Assembly: GCF_016056275.1 (NCBI RefSeq)
Contig: NZ_JAECZA010000289.1
Location: forward strand, 151,984-215,983
From: Dendronalium phyllosphericum CENA369
GTDB taxonomy: Bacteria > Cyanobacteriota > Cyanobacteriia > Cyanobacteriales > Nostocaceae
Length of the DNA stretch: 64,000 bases
Direction: 5' to 3'
Part shown: positions 53,270-63,086 of the stretch, in pieces
Layout: each line of letters begins with the position of its first letter
Position numbering within the stretch: position 1 is the first letter of the stretch
Made by a program: the position numbers and the translations under genes
The notes under the pieces: generated by a model
Told to the model about the DNA's origin: nothing
Databases searched by the model: none
Seen by the model: the letters and a program-made list of their open reading frames with translations, nothing else

Positions 53270-53547
53270 CGTAAAATCTAAATTGAATTTCCTAGTTTTA
53301 TAGAGTTTTCCTCATCAAAACCCCATACTTACTTTATCAGTTTGTCACGTATGAGTTTGAAGTATGAAAAGTATTTAAAAGTCTGATAAAATCGTAACGG
53401 AGAAAATAAAAACATTCTGGATATAATATAGTTAACTGTTGACTGTCAACAGTTTTAACTTAGTCGTTCGAGAAATTTTACCTATAACATCTGATTTTTT
53501 CTCCTTGTGACACTTCATCTAATTGTCACATCAACTGATCCAATTTT

Positions 53548-54354
53548 CTAATAACAACCTTGAGAGAGTAAATGAGCAATTTCACTGTGACAGTGTTCTG
53601 TTAGTTCAGCCACAACAGTTTTAGCTTGTTTGCCATGATATGTTTTTTGATGTTGCGGCGTAATCCAATAAGGGCGACCGATTAAGACAGCAACCCGACG
53701 ATACAAAACTAAGGGATGCCAACCGGCTTGATTAAACAAAGGTTCGGAAGGGTCGAATAAACTCAATAATCGTAAGGGAAAACCATTAGTGTTAACCTCT
53801 TCTAAAGAAGCGATCGCGATCGGCAAAATTGCTAAATCTGGCACATCAGCTCGCAATGCTAAATGAGCAAATCCCCGCTGGAATTCGCTCAAATGATTTG
53901 GTTGGGTAAATTTCACCATTGGTTTAGTTCCTTCCGGAAAAACTCCCACCATCTGCTTTGAACGTAATAGTACTTGTGACTGCATAAAAAAGCTTTGCTG
54001 GCGGTTTTGAGTTTCCTCCAGAGGAAAGCACCCCAATTGTCCCGTAACAAACTCCCGCATCACAGGCACTTGTCCCATATAGTGATGGCAAGCAAAGCGG
54101 ATTGGACTGGACAGCGCTGCCATTAAAACCAGTGCATCCATAAAGCTGCGGTGATTGCTGACTACTAACAGACTTGTATCTTTGGGAATACGATCCTCGT
54201 AATAGCGAAACATGCGCGTCGAAAGTGTCGCCAAGAAAGCTTGGGAAAAATCTAGAGGACTATTTAGACTCATACCTAATCGAGACTTTTTTCCGTTTTG
54301 AAAAATATCGTAGTGTATCTTGATTTTAGTTTTACATTTCTTTACTATTATCAT
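53548..54354 (-). CDS. PlsC/LPLAT-family acyltransferase
   Basis: The frame has the acyltransferase motifs VVSNHRSFMDAL (NHx4D), GCFPLEE and VFPEGTKPMV, and a closing PYWITPQ segment. Length is 268 residues from 54354 or 241 from the ATG at 54273 (MSLNSPLDFSQAF); the second start fits the family better, but neither has a clear ribosome site. It transfers acyl groups to lysophosphatidate, diacylglycerol or isoprenoid alcohols at the membrane. The hydrolase gene follows after 278 bp. Confidence 0.82.
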   Translation of the reverse strand: MIIVKKCKTKIKIHYDIFQNGKKSRLGMSLNSPLDFSQAFLATLSTRMFRYYEDRIPKDTSLLVVSNHRSFMDALVLMAALSSPIRFACHHYMGQVPVMREFVTGQLGCFPLEETQNRQQSFFMQSQVLLRSKQMVGVFPEGTKPMVKFTQPNHLSEFQRGFAHLALRADVPDLAILPIAIASLEEVNTNGFPLRLLSLFDPSEPLFNQAGWHPLVLYRRVAVLIGRPYWITPQHQKTYHGKQAKTVVAELTEHCHSEIAHLLSQGCY

Positions 54355-54779
54355 GACCGCCTTAAGGTAGAAATGTTTTATTCATATAGACAGTCGAATA
54401 ATAGTTGAACTATGAGGTTGCTCCACCCATAGACGAATAAGCATATATATGTTGAAAAACCATATTTTTCAAACATCACAAGCAAGACATCAACCGATAA
54501 ATCTCTACTTCATCGCTTATCCTTGATAATTGAGACTTCTTTGTGTTCCCCATTACAATCTATGCAATAAGAAACATTCAAAATTATTATTAGCAGTTAA
54601 CTTTCATCTTTTAGGTATAAATTGGCTAGATTCATAATATGACAAAATAACTCTTAACCTGATAAATTTGCTAATATCAAGGTATAATTTGAAAAAATGA
54701 TAATAATGAGATATAATTACGTGGTTTTGTCCTTAAATGGAAGATTTAAAACGTTTTAATAATTTATTTTTTATACTGC
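54355..54779. other. Divergent AT-rich promoter region
   Basis: No gene or clear repeat is seen between the acyltransferase and metG. Promoters for both are expected here. Confidence 0.4.
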
Positions 54780-56381
54780 ATGAATCTAGTGGATAAAACA
54801 GAAAAAACATTTGCACTAACTACACCTTTATATTATGTAAACGACGTTCCTCACGTTGGTAGTGCTTACACAACGATGGCAGCAGACGTTTTGGCGCGGT
54901 TTCATAGACTTTTAGGGCGTAGAGTCCTGCTAATTACAGGAACAGACGAACACGGGCAAAAAATTCAGCGTTCGGCAGAGAGTATTGGCAAAGCCCCACA
55001 AGAGTTTTGCGATGAAATTGTGCCCAGCTTTATTAGCTTATGGCAGTTATTAAATATTCAATACGATCGCTTCAGTCGCACAACCGCAGTTCGTCATGAA
55101 GCGATCGTCAAAGAATTCTTCAAACTAGTCTGGGAAAAAGGGGATATTTACCAAGGACAACAAAAAGGTTGGTACTGCGTATCTTGTGAAGAATTTAAGG
55201 AAGAACGAGAACTGTTAGAGGGACATCGCTGCCCCATTCATACTAACAAAGAAGTCGAGTGGCGAGACGAACAAAACTACTTCTTCCGTCTCTCCAAATA
55301 TCAAGATCAACTGCAAGAGTTTTACCAATCGCATCCAGATTTTATTCAACCAGAAAGTCGTCGCAATGAAGTTTTAAACTTTGTAGAGCAAGGTTTGCAA
55401 GACTTTTCCATTTCACGAGTCAATCTAGACTGGGGTTTCCCAGTACTAACTGACCCTAAGCACACCCTTTATGTCTGGTTTGATGCACTGCTAGGTTATA
55501 TAACAGCGTTACTAGAACCAGACGCAGAACCAACATTAGAAAATGCCTTGGCGACATGGTGGCCGATAAACTTGCACTTAATTGGTAAAGATATTCTGCG
55601 TTTCCATGCAGTTTACTGGCCGGCAATGTTATTGTCAGCAGGCTTACCTTTGCCAGAGCGAGTATTTGGACATGGCTTCTTGACCAAAGATGGTCAAAAA
55701 ATGGGCAAGGCGTTGGGTAACACCCTCGACCCCATAGCCTTAGTTGAGCGCTATGGTAGTGATGCCGTTCGTTATTACTTCCTTAAGGAAATCGAATTTG
55801 GCAAGGATGGCGACTTTAATGAAGTTAGATTCATCAACGTTCTGAATGCAGATTTAGCAAATGACTTAGGCAATTTGTTAAATCGCACCTTGAACATGGT
55901 GAAAAAATACTGCTCTGGTGGTGCATTGTTGATAGAAAATGAAGCCATTCCTACGGAACATCCTTTAAAAACGATTGGTTTACGTCTAGGGGAACAGGTA
56001 AAACAAGCCTATGAAACGCTAGCTTTCAGTCAAGCCTGCGAGCCTATTCTTTTGCTGGTGCAAGCCAGTAATAAGTTTATCGACGACCAAGCTCCTTGGG
56101 CGTTATATAAACAAGGACAGCAGCAGGAAGTAGAAAAAGTACTTTACGCAGTTCTAGAATCTGTTAGACTAGCAGCTTATCTTTTGTCCCCAATAATTCC
56201 AAATATTAGTAACGATATTTATCGACAGCTGGGCTTTGGAATTAACTTTAACGATCGCATAGAAACTTCAATTTCCGCCCCTTTTAGCAGCCATGCAACA
56301 TGGGGGGTACTATCCAGTAAACAACAGTTGGGCACGCCCCAACCAATATTTAAGCGAATAGAACCCCTTAAAAACGATTAG
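54780..56381 (+). CDS. metG: Methionyl-tRNA synthetase
   Basis: This 533-residue class I synthetase has PLYYVNDVPHVGSAYTT (HIGH-type motif), TGTDEHGQKI, a zinc segment (WYCVSCEEF...GHRCPIH), WFDALLGYI, and KDGQKMGKALGN (KMSKS-type motif). It charges tRNA-Met in the cytoplasm. It lacks the C-terminal dimerisation domain of longer MetRS, as usual in this lineage. The gene is complete. Confidence 0.95.
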   Translation: MNLVDKTEKTFALTTPLYYVNDVPHVGSAYTTMAADVLARFHRLLGRRVLLITGTDEHGQKIQRSAESIGKAPQEFCDEIVPSFISLWQLLNIQYDRFSRTTAVRHEAIVKEFFKLVWEKGDIYQGQQKGWYCVSCEEFKEERELLEGHRCPIHTNKEVEWRDEQNYFFRLSKYQDQLQEFYQSHPDFIQPESRRNEVLNFVEQGLQDFSISRVNLDWGFPVLTDPKHTLYVWFDALLGYITALLEPDAEPTLENALATWWPINLHLIGKDILRFHAVYWPAMLLSAGLPLPERVFGHGFLTKDGQKMGKALGNTLDPIALVERYGSDAVRYYFLKEIEFGKDGDFNEVRFINVLNADLANDLGNLLNRTLNMVKKYCSGGALLIENEAIPTEHPLKTIGLRLGEQVKQAYETLAFSQACEPILLLVQASNKFIDDQAPWALYKQGQQQEVEKVLYAVLESVRLAAYLLSPIIPNISNDIYRQLGFGINFNDRIETSISAPFSSHATWGVLSSKQQLGTPQPIFKRIEPLKND

Positions 56382-56543
56382 TTTTTTTAATCACTACTCA
56401 ATTTTTGATTTTGTTCAATTTCTTAATTTCTCTTCTCAATAAATTTAACGGAGTTGAAAAATATCAGCCCCGGAAAATTATCATAAGTCCGCATGTAAAT
56501 TTTGGAAAATAGTATCAAAAATAACAAGGATAATAACCGAGGT

Positions 56544-57185
56544 ATGACATCAATGTTGAATAATTTGGAAAATGATTCGATATTTACGCCAGAACAAGTT
56601 TTAGAGAATCGGGGTCGGGTTGCCATATTTATTGATGGCTCAAATCTATTTTATGCTGCCTTGCAATTAGGAATAGAAATAGATTACACAAAGCTGCTAT
56701 GTCGTTTGACAGGCGGTTCTAGACTATTGCGTGCCTTCTTCTACACAGGAGTAGACAGGACAAACGAGAAACAGCAAGGATTTTTGTTGTGGATGCGTCG
56801 CAATGGCTATCGAGTAATTGCTAAAGATTTAGTACAGCTACCAGATGGTTCTAAAAAAGCTAACTTAGATGTAGAAATAGCCGTAGATATGATGGCTTTG
56901 GTAGATTCATACGATACCGCAGTTTTAGTCAGCGGTGATGGGGATCTGGCATATGCGGTCAATTCAGTCAGCTATCGCGGCGTGCGGGTAGAAGTAGTCA
57001 GTTTGCGCTCAATGACAAGTGATAGCTTAATTAATGTCAGCGATCGCTACATTGATTTAGAAGCTATCAAAGAAGATATTCAAAAAACCCCACGCCAAAG
57101 CTATCCATATCGACCCCTATCAGCTATGGGTTTCTTAGAAGACCCACGAGATAGTGACAGCCATCTAGAAATTCAAGATACGTAA
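56544..57185 (+). CDS. NYN-domain protein (LabA/DUF88 family)
   Basis: This protein of about 213 residues has RVAIFIDGSNLFYAALQLG, LLRAFFYTGVD, VDVEIAVDMMALVDSYDTAVLVSGDGDLAYAVN and RGVRVEVVSL, the PIN-like NYN fold with conserved Asp residues. LabA in Synechococcus takes part in circadian output, and other members may be RNases. ATG 56544 was chosen over a TTG at 56502; GAGG lies close before it, and ATG 56553 is also possible. Confidence 0.85.
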   Translation: MTSMLNNLENDSIFTPEQVLENRGRVAIFIDGSNLFYAALQLGIEIDYTKLLCRLTGGSRLLRAFFYTGVDRTNEKQQGFLLWMRRNGYRVIAKDLVQLPDGSKKANLDVEIAVDMMALVDSYDTAVLVSGDGDLAYAVNSVSYRGVRVEVVSLRSMTSDSLINVSDRYIDLEAIKEDIQKTPRQSYPYRPLSAMGFLEDPRDSDSHLEIQDT

Positions 57186-57228
57186 GAAAGCAGGGGGAAA
57201 TAAAACTCTTAACTCTTGTACAAAAGCA

Positions 57229-57278
57229 ATTAATTATTGTAGAGACGCGATGCCAGTCGCGTCTCTACAATAATTAAT
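57229..57278. repeat. 22-bp perfect inverted repeat (GAGACGCGA family)
   Basis: TTGTAGAGACGCGA and its flanks at 57229-57250 are mirrored exactly at 57257-57278 around a 6-base loop. Related hairpins are at 58651-58716, and a weak one is near 62166. It may also terminate the preceding transcript. Confidence 0.7.
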
Positions 57279-57373
57279 CAGGAACAAAGCGATAGCAAAT
57301 AATTCAAAATGAAAGGGGAGAAATTGAAATTCTCCCCTATTTTATAGATACTAACTTCTAAATCTAACTTAAT

Positions 57374-58516
57374 ATGAATTGTTATTACTTGCCTTTAACT
57401 TTATGCTTGGTAATTGGGTTAAGTGCTTGCGGAAACAAACCTCCCACAGCTTCTAAACCAGATAATTCAGATTCCGGCTCCCAAGAGAGTGGTTTAACTT
57501 TTTATGGTGTTGCCTTAGAGCAATTTGATGAAGTAGGACGACCTATCTGGAAAGTCAATGCCAAAAAGGCAAAATACACTAAAGAAAAACAAATTGGCCA
57601 GGCGGAAAATCCTTATGGGGAACTATACCAAGATGGTAAAGTAGTTTACCAAATCAAAGCAGAACAGGCAGACATTGAGCAAGATGGCAAACAGCTGTTT
57701 CTCAAGGGAAAAATATTTGCTACAGACCCTAAAAATGGTGTTGTTTTGCAAGGCAATGAATTAGAATGGCGACCTAAAGAAGATTTGTTGATTGTTCGCG
57801 ATCGACTAAATGGCAACCACAAACAATTACAGGCAATGGCGCAGGAAGCGCGAGTGAAAACGCGCGAACAGCGTGTGGAATTTTCTGGAAAAGTGGTAGC
57901 AACTTCCAGCGATCCCCAAATGAAAATGCAAACTGAGCATTTGATTTGGCAGATTAAAGACGAAAAATTGATTGGCGATCGCCCCATCCAATTTGAACGT
58001 TATAAAAACAATCAAATCACCGATCGCGGTAAGGGTAATTCTGCCGAAGTCAATTTGAAAACTAAAATTGCCAATATTAAAGAAAATGCCCAATTAGACT
58101 TACTAGATCCACCAATGCAAATAATTAGTAAGTCTATGATCTGGAATATGAATACAGAAAACATCATTACAAATTCTCCCGTGCGCGTGTTCCAACGCGC
58201 TGAAAAGGTGACAGTAACCGCTAATCAAGGAGAAATGAAAATACCACAGAAAATAGTTTATTTAAAAGGTAACGTCAACGCCGTCGGTCAACGTCGCCAG
58301 TCTCTCTCATCTCAAACACTCACTTGGTATTTGGACAAGAAATTATTAGAAGGGCAGGGAAATGTAGTTTATCGGCAAGTTGACCCACAATTATATTTTA
58401 CGGGTGAAACAGCGGTGGGTAATTTGGAAACAGAAGATATTGTTGTTAGAGGTGGCAAATCGAGCGGTAGGGTAGTTACAGAAATTATTCCTCAGACAAA
58501 GGTTAATCGTCAGTAG
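57374..58516 (+). CDS. lptC: LptC-like lipopolysaccharide export protein (lipoprotein)
   Basis: This 380-residue protein begins with a lipoprotein signal (LTLCLVIGLSACGN; lipobox LSAC). A long beta-rich region follows, with GVALEQFDEVGRPIWKVNAKKAKY, GKIFATDPKNGVVLQGNELEW, and repeated LptC/OstA-type strands. Cyanobacterial LptC proteins are about twice the length of E. coli LptC, as here. It would bridge LPS from the inner-membrane ABC transporter to LptA. Confidence 0.8.
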   Translation: MNCYYLPLTLCLVIGLSACGNKPPTASKPDNSDSGSQESGLTFYGVALEQFDEVGRPIWKVNAKKAKYTKEKQIGQAENPYGELYQDGKVVYQIKAEQADIEQDGKQLFLKGKIFATDPKNGVVLQGNELEWRPKEDLLIVRDRLNGNHKQLQAMAQEARVKTREQRVEFSGKVVATSSDPQMKMQTEHLIWQIKDEKLIGDRPIQFERYKNNQITDRGKGNSAEVNLKTKIANIKENAQLDLLDPPMQIISKSMIWNMNTENIITNSPVRVFQRAEKVTVTANQGEMKIPQKIVYLKGNVNAVGQRRQSLSSQTLTWYLDKKLLEGQGNVVYRQVDPQLYFTGETAVGNLETEDIVVRGGKSSGRVVTEIIPQTKVNRQ

Positions 58517-58525
58517 TTAGTGGTT

Positions 58526-58623
58526 ATATCAATTCGTAATTCGTAATTTGTAATTAGGAATCGTCAGATTTCATCTGGTTTTCCAATATTGAATCTATTG
58601 CTAGATTTTAGAGAATTGGTATG
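58526..58623. repeat. Degenerate MITE related to the 3101-3184 element
   Basis: TATATCAATTC at the left and GAGAATTGGTAT at 58612-58623 are near-inverted ends like those at 3101-3184. The left end has decayed. Confidence 0.45.
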
Positions 58624-58650
58624 AATCGTTTAAAAACTAACAACTGACTC

Positions 58651-58716
58651 TTGTACAGACGCGATAAATCGCGTCTATACGATAAATCTCTTGTGCAGAT
58701 GCGATTAATCGCGTCT
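58651..58716. repeat. Two tandem GACGCGATAAATCGCGTC hairpins
   Basis: GTACAGACGCGATAAATCGC with GTCTATAC and GCAGATGCGATTAATCGCGT form two adjacent hairpins directly behind dacB. They belong to the family seen at 57229. Confidence 0.6.
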
Positions 58717-60039
58717 CTAACTTTTAACTAAAACCTCATTACGATTGGTAGCACCTAGTTCGGGTAATGAGTTGATACCTGAGTGAGGAGTAAGGACATA
58801 AGGGACGCTTGGAGCGACTTGCAACAGTTGTACAAGACGTTGCAACAACTTGTCTTGTCCGGCACGAAAGGCTGATATGTTTGAACCACGGTTTAGGATA
58901 GCAAACCAAACCAAACCGCGATCGCGTGTGGGCATCACTCCAGCTAAAGCACTTACATCACGAAGAGTGCCAGTTTTAATCGCAGTGGCAACAGGAATAT
59001 GTCTAGTGTGTAATGTCCCCCGACGATCGAATCCAGAGGTGGGAAATAAATCAGCCAAATTCAGTTGGTGAGCTGCTGCTTCTTGTTGCATTGCCATTAA
59101 CATCGCACAAACCGCTCTCGGAGAAATTCGATTTTCTGGCCCCAGTCCCGAACCGTTAATTAACTGAATTTCTGAGTTAGGCACTCTCGCAAGGTTAGCA
59201 GCAGTGGATTGTACTACAGCTGCGCCTCCTACAGACTCTGCCAACATCTCTGCCATTTCGTTATTGCTAAAAACGTTCATTTCCTTGATCAGTTTTTGCA
59301 AGGGCAAAGAGTAGTGACGCACTAGCAATGTTTGTTGAGGATTTGGTTGCGCCTCGACTTTGACATTACCCGCAATTACGACTTGAGGCTTAGGAGTTCC
59401 CTTAGGCATGATTGAGTAGATGTAAGTCTCAGGGCGAGTCCAAGTTTTATAATTCAATGCTTGCTTGAGCATTTGACCTGCTAGGAAGGGATAACGTTGA
59501 AAATTCATGGCAAAACTGCCAGTAATTACCAAATTTCCTTTTACCTGCTTAATCCCCATTTTGTTGAGAGTATTACCAAGAGCGATCGCTTCCTCCCAAA
59601 CAAACATCGGATCGCCACCGCCAGTAATTACCAAATCACCTTGCAATACCCCATTGACCACTGGTCCTGTAGCGCTGACCAAAGTCTGAAATTGGTGGTC
59701 TGGCCCCCAAGTTTTGAAAGCAACTAGTGAAGTTGCGATCTTAGTCAAAGAGGCAGCAGGCAGAGGTGTAGTACCTTGATGATTCGCCATGAGCATTGGC
59801 CCAGACTGCATCCAAATTCCCTGACTCTCTATCAAATTCTGCGCGACTAATTTTGACGTAATTAAGCCTTTAAGATACTCCGCCACTGTACTATTTCCAG
59901 CTGGATTTGGATCGGGGGCAAGAACCAATCCAGGGCTACTTTGCCAAGTCAATGCATCTAAGGCATCCGAAGGCTTGATTTGTACTCCAGCCATTTCCAG
60001 CCAGAGAGAAACCAAACCTGAACCCAATAATTCCAGCAT
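58717..60039 (-). CDS. dacB: D-alanyl-D-alanine carboxypeptidase / PBP4 (peptidase S13)
   Basis: This 440-residue protein has the three penicillin-binding motifs in order: ASLTKIATS (SxxK), SNNEMAEML (SxN) and IKTGTLRDVSALAG (KTG). Between the first two lies the extra domain typical of class C PBPs, with VITGGGDPMF. The N-terminus (LLGSGLVSLWLEMAGV) is only weakly like a signal peptide. It trims or cuts peptidoglycan peptides in the periplasm. Confidence 0.9.
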   Translation of the reverse strand: MLELLGSGLVSLWLEMAGVQIKPSDALDALTWQSSPGLVLAPDPNPAGNSTVAEYLKGLITSKLVAQNLIESQGIWMQSGPMLMANHQGTTPLPAASLTKIATSLVAFKTWGPDHQFQTLVSATGPVVNGVLQGDLVITGGGDPMFVWEEAIALGNTLNKMGIKQVKGNLVITGSFAMNFQRYPFLAGQMLKQALNYKTWTRPETYIYSIMPKGTPKPQVVIAGNVKVEAQPNPQQTLLVRHYSLPLQKLIKEMNVFSNNEMAEMLAESVGGAAVVQSTAANLARVPNSEIQLINGSGLGPENRISPRAVCAMLMAMQQEAAAHQLNLADLFPTSGFDRRGTLHTRHIPVATAIKTGTLRDVSALAGVMPTRDRGLVWFAILNRGSNISAFRAGQDKLLQRLVQLLQVAPSVPYVLTPHSGINSLPELGATNRNEVLVKS

Positions 60040-60625
60040 GTTTTGTTCCCCTATTTAGGATTTGATATTTTGTTACGTTTACTGTGCTAATATACATGCT
60101 TTTTTTCTGACAATCAGCATTCAGTCATCATAACTAGTGTTTTTATCATTTTGGTAGTAAGTTAGATAACAAAAATAATGTTACTCAACTTACATTTTCC
60201 AGGTGCGATCGCTTTTTCAAAGATTGAAACACAGGAAAAGCTTTTCCAGATTCAGGATTGAATTGTAAGATTAATCTCCGATACCCAAATAAAAAAACAC
60301 CCAATTGGGTGATGAAGGTAATTTGCGATTAACTCTAAAAACATTTCAGCCTGTGTTTGCTTCAAACAGTAGTTGAGGAGGATTTTCTCGGTTGCTAAAA
60401 ATGCCAGTTTTTCTATAAGCTTTCTAAGTGGTAAGCTAATCACCATTTAAGTTACATAATTAAGGCGGGCTTTCCGACCCACCCCACAATAGTTTGATTA
60501 AATGTAATTATGTAATTTAGATATTTTTTAGCTTATCCCAAAGCATTTTAAAACTTAACATATAGCCGTTGTCACTAATGTTATGACAGCATTGATTGCT
60601 CAAAGCCACCAAGCAACTGGTGTTT
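60040..60625. other. Intergenic region, possible small ORF
   Basis: A 64-codon minus-strand frame (60252-60446) is unrecognised. A CACCCAATTGGGTG palindrome lies at 60299-60312. No promoter can be named. Confidence 0.35.
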
Positions 60626-60669
60626 ACTCAGCACTCAGAACTCAGCACTCAGCACTCAGCACTCAGCAC
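60626..60669. repeat. ACTCAGC heptanucleotide STRR array
   Basis: About six tandem ACTCAGC units with one variant. This is the reverse complement of the array found inside the ABC ATPase gene at 46518-46569. Confidence 0.75.
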
Positions 60670-60699
60670 TGTCCCATATCAGCACAATCTAAAAAGTTA

Positions 60700-61770
60700 T
60701 TATTTCCTTTCTGGATGCGCCGTCTCTTCTGGAGAAGGTCTACCCATTTGGTTAATTGCAGCAATCATCTGATACATACGCCCCAAGTCGCGTTGATTGA
60801 AGTACAACACAAGACGAGGTAAACTAACTGTTTCATCTTGTGCTTCTTGAGGCAATGCCTGACTTTTTTCAATCCTTCCTTTAACAAGGATGTCGCTGAA
60901 CTCGGTATTGAGTTGTTCTACCTCTGTGTCTGATAAATCGGATCGCAAGCGAATTACTAAGCGATCGCCTACGTAGCGGCTAGAGTGATAAACCTGATAA
61001 AAACGAGTAATGGCATCACAAGCTACTTCCAGGTTGTCTGTCACCGTGTAGAGGCTGGGATCTTCAGGACTCACAAGACCTGTTTTTACTAAATGGCGAT
61101 CGATGTATTCACTCCAAGACCGCCAGTAATTACCACCAGGATGGTCGATTAAAACCACGGGTACGGGGCCAAATTTCCCTGTTTGGCTTAATGTCATACA
61201 TTCAAAAGCTTCGTCTTGCGTACCAAATCCACCAGGAAACAAAGCAATAGCATCACTTTCTTTGAGGAGGAATAGCTTGCGAGTAAAGAAATATTTAAAG
61301 TGAATCAGCTTAGGATCGCCTTCAATCACTGGGTTTGCCTGCTGTTCAAACGGCAAATGAATATTTAAACCAAAAGAATTTTCTCGTCCAGCGCCTTCGT
61401 GACCCGCCTGCATAATGCCGCCACCGCCACCTGTCATCACCATGAATCCTAATTTTGTCACAGCGCGAGCAAACTCAAGCGCCATCTGATACTCTGGTGT
61501 TTCTGGCGATAAACGAGCAGAACCGAAAATAGTAACTTTGCGGACGTGTCGGTAGTCATAAAACAGTTGGAAACCTCGTTCCATATCTGCTAGAGAAGCC
61601 GACAATATTTTCCAATCTAGACGGTCAATATCACTATCAGCCAAACGCAATATGGTAGCCAGTGCTTGCTGAATCAGTTGCCGATTTTTTAACGTCGGTA
61701 AGCGATCGATTAATTCAGTAATATCCGCCTGGAGAGACGCTAATGTGTCAAACGACGCAGATGAGGTCAT
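60700..61770 (-). CDS. LOG-family protein (cytokinin-activating phosphoribohydrolase-like)
   Basis: This protein of about 356 residues starts at ATG 61770; upstream GTG codons extend the frame by five residues. The Rossmann domain has TIFGSARL, MTGGGGGIMQAGHEGAG, ALFPGGFGTQDEAFE (PGGxGTxxE motif) and VVLIDHPGG. An N-terminal helical part and a C-terminal extension of about 110 residues make it longer than plant LOG. The family hydrolyses nucleoside monophosphates; the substrate here is unknown. Confidence 0.85.
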   Translation of the reverse strand: MTSSASFDTLASLQADITELIDRLPTLKNRQLIQQALATILRLADSDIDRLDWKILSASLADMERGFQLFYDYRHVRKVTIFGSARLSPETPEYQMALEFARAVTKLGFMVMTGGGGGIMQAGHEGAGRENSFGLNIHLPFEQQANPVIEGDPKLIHFKYFFTRKLFLLKESDAIALFPGGFGTQDEAFECMTLSQTGKFGPVPVVLIDHPGGNYWRSWSEYIDRHLVKTGLVSPEDPSLYTVTDNLEVACDAITRFYQVYHSSRYVGDRLVIRLRSDLSDTEVEQLNTEFSDILVKGRIEKSQALPQEAQDETVSLPRLVLYFNQRDLGRMYQMIAAINQMGRPSPEETAHPERK

Positions 61771-62263
61771 GAGAACTGCCACCACAATGGCATTACATTG
61801 TATCTAATTTTGGTATGTGATTAACAACTGCTTGCAGGAGTCTTTATTCCCTAATCTGATGTGAGTGTAACAGACGACATCCACTAAAAAGCACCTGTGG
61901 TTTACATCAACCAAGGCGCTGGTGATACTGTAGTCGTTCACTTGTACGCATTAAGAAGTTTTAGCTAAAGCCTTGGGATACCAGAACTTTAGAAATAGCT
62001 TGTTGTTAGATATTGCCTACATTCATCATAAAGCTAGCACTCCTATGTGCGACTTTCACCATAGCGATCGCCTAGAGAAAGAGACTAAGGATTGCTGCTC
62101 AAGAAGTAACATATTAGTTTAGCAGTGGTAATTTGATACTGTTTACCATAAAAGCAAGTCATTTTGAGACGCGAAGTTTCGCGCCTCTTAAACTTCTTGA
62201 CAAATATTTACCTAAAGCTAAAGCAAAAAGACAAATCAACAGGACTTTACTGCCGATTGAGTT
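61771..62263. other. Intergenic region between trxA and the LOG gene
   Basis: It contains a GAGACGCGAA / TTCGCGCCTC hairpin at about 62166-62187, related to the 57229 family. No gene is supported. Confidence 0.4.
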
Positions 62264-62587
62264 TCAAAGATACTTGTCCACAGTATTAGCTAATGTAGTT
62301 TTAGGAACGGCACCGACCACCATATCAACTTTTTGCCCACCTTTAAAAATCATTAATGTGGGAATGCTGCGGATACCGTACTGGCTGGCAACATTGGGAT
62401 TCTCATCGGTGTTGACTTTTACAACTTTTAATTGACCTTCGTACTGAAGGGCAATTTCATCTACAACAGGAGCTACCATCCGGCAGGGGCCACACCAGGG
62501 TGCCCAAAAGTCAACTAAAACTGGTACAGTGCTGTCGAGTACTTCTTGCTTAAAAGTAGAATCCGTAACTTGTGCGGCTGTTGACAT
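62264..62587 (-). CDS. trxA: Thioredoxin (m type)
   Basis: This 107-residue protein has [20 protein letters not shown] with the active WCGPC and later [12 protein letters not shown] with the cis-Pro. Length and sequence fit the major cyanobacterial m-type thioredoxin. It reduces target disulfides with electrons from ferredoxin- or NADPH-thioredoxin reductase. The gene is monocistronic as far as can be seen. Confidence 0.96.
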   Translation of the reverse strand: MSTAAQVTDSTFKQEVLDSTVPVLVDFWAPWCGPCRMVAPVVDEIALQYEGQLKVVKVNTDENPNVASQYGIRSIPTLMIFKGGQKVDMVVGAVPKTTLANTVDKYL

Positions 62588-62715
62588 GCCTAAAAACCTT
62601 TGCCAATTATATTTCTGAGTTTCGTGAAAATTCTACCATAGCAAAAACAGCAGCTTGGAGGTGAAGGATGTACATTTGCAAAGAAGCTCTAGAATTTATT
62701 CACAAATATAAGGAA

Positions 62716-62739
62716 CCGCCCGAACAGTAGTCCGGGCGG
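62716..62739 (-). terminator. GC-rich hairpin between guaB3 and trxA
   Basis: CCGCCCG at 62716-62722 pairs with CGGGCGG at 62733-62739 over a 10-base loop. On the minus strand it is followed by TTCCTTATATTTG, a weak T tract, consistent with a terminator for guaB3. Confidence 0.5.
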
Positions 62740-62944
62740 AGTGTGGTGTGAGGAGTGAACGGAAACATGCGTCTCCGCTATCTCTATTGTAGGCGACATA
62801 TGTGATTTTTCCAGTGATTGTTTCAGAGTCTAGAAAAATTTCCTTAAGAATTTTAAGTTGATATTTATTAGGGATTGGGGATCCGGGATTAGGAATCGGG
62901 AACCTGATAAGATATTAAAAAATTGTTTTTTAATTATCCAGTCC

Positions 62945-63040
62945 CCCTTCGGGTGACGCTCGCAAGCTCGCTAACGCAGTCGCCTGATGCCACTTTGCTC
63001 AAGTCGGGAAACCCGCCCACGCAAGTGGCTCCGGAGGGAA
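62945..63040. repeat. Dispersed palindromic repeat (copy 2)
   Basis: The core TGCCACTTTGCTCAAGTCGG, GAAACCCGC and GCAAGTGGCTCC matches the copy at 28018-28100. It lies directly behind guaB3, together with GGGGATTGG-type repeats at 62870-62905. Confidence 0.6.
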
Positions 63041-63086
63041 ACCCTACCAAGAGCGCTGTCTCACCAGTCGCCAGTCCCCAATCCCT

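Noticed and set aside
60252-60446. 64-codon minus-strand frame upstream of dacB
   Set aside because: No family resemblance is visible, and it covers a palindrome (CACCCAATTGGGTG). It is kept only as a possibility in the gap entry.
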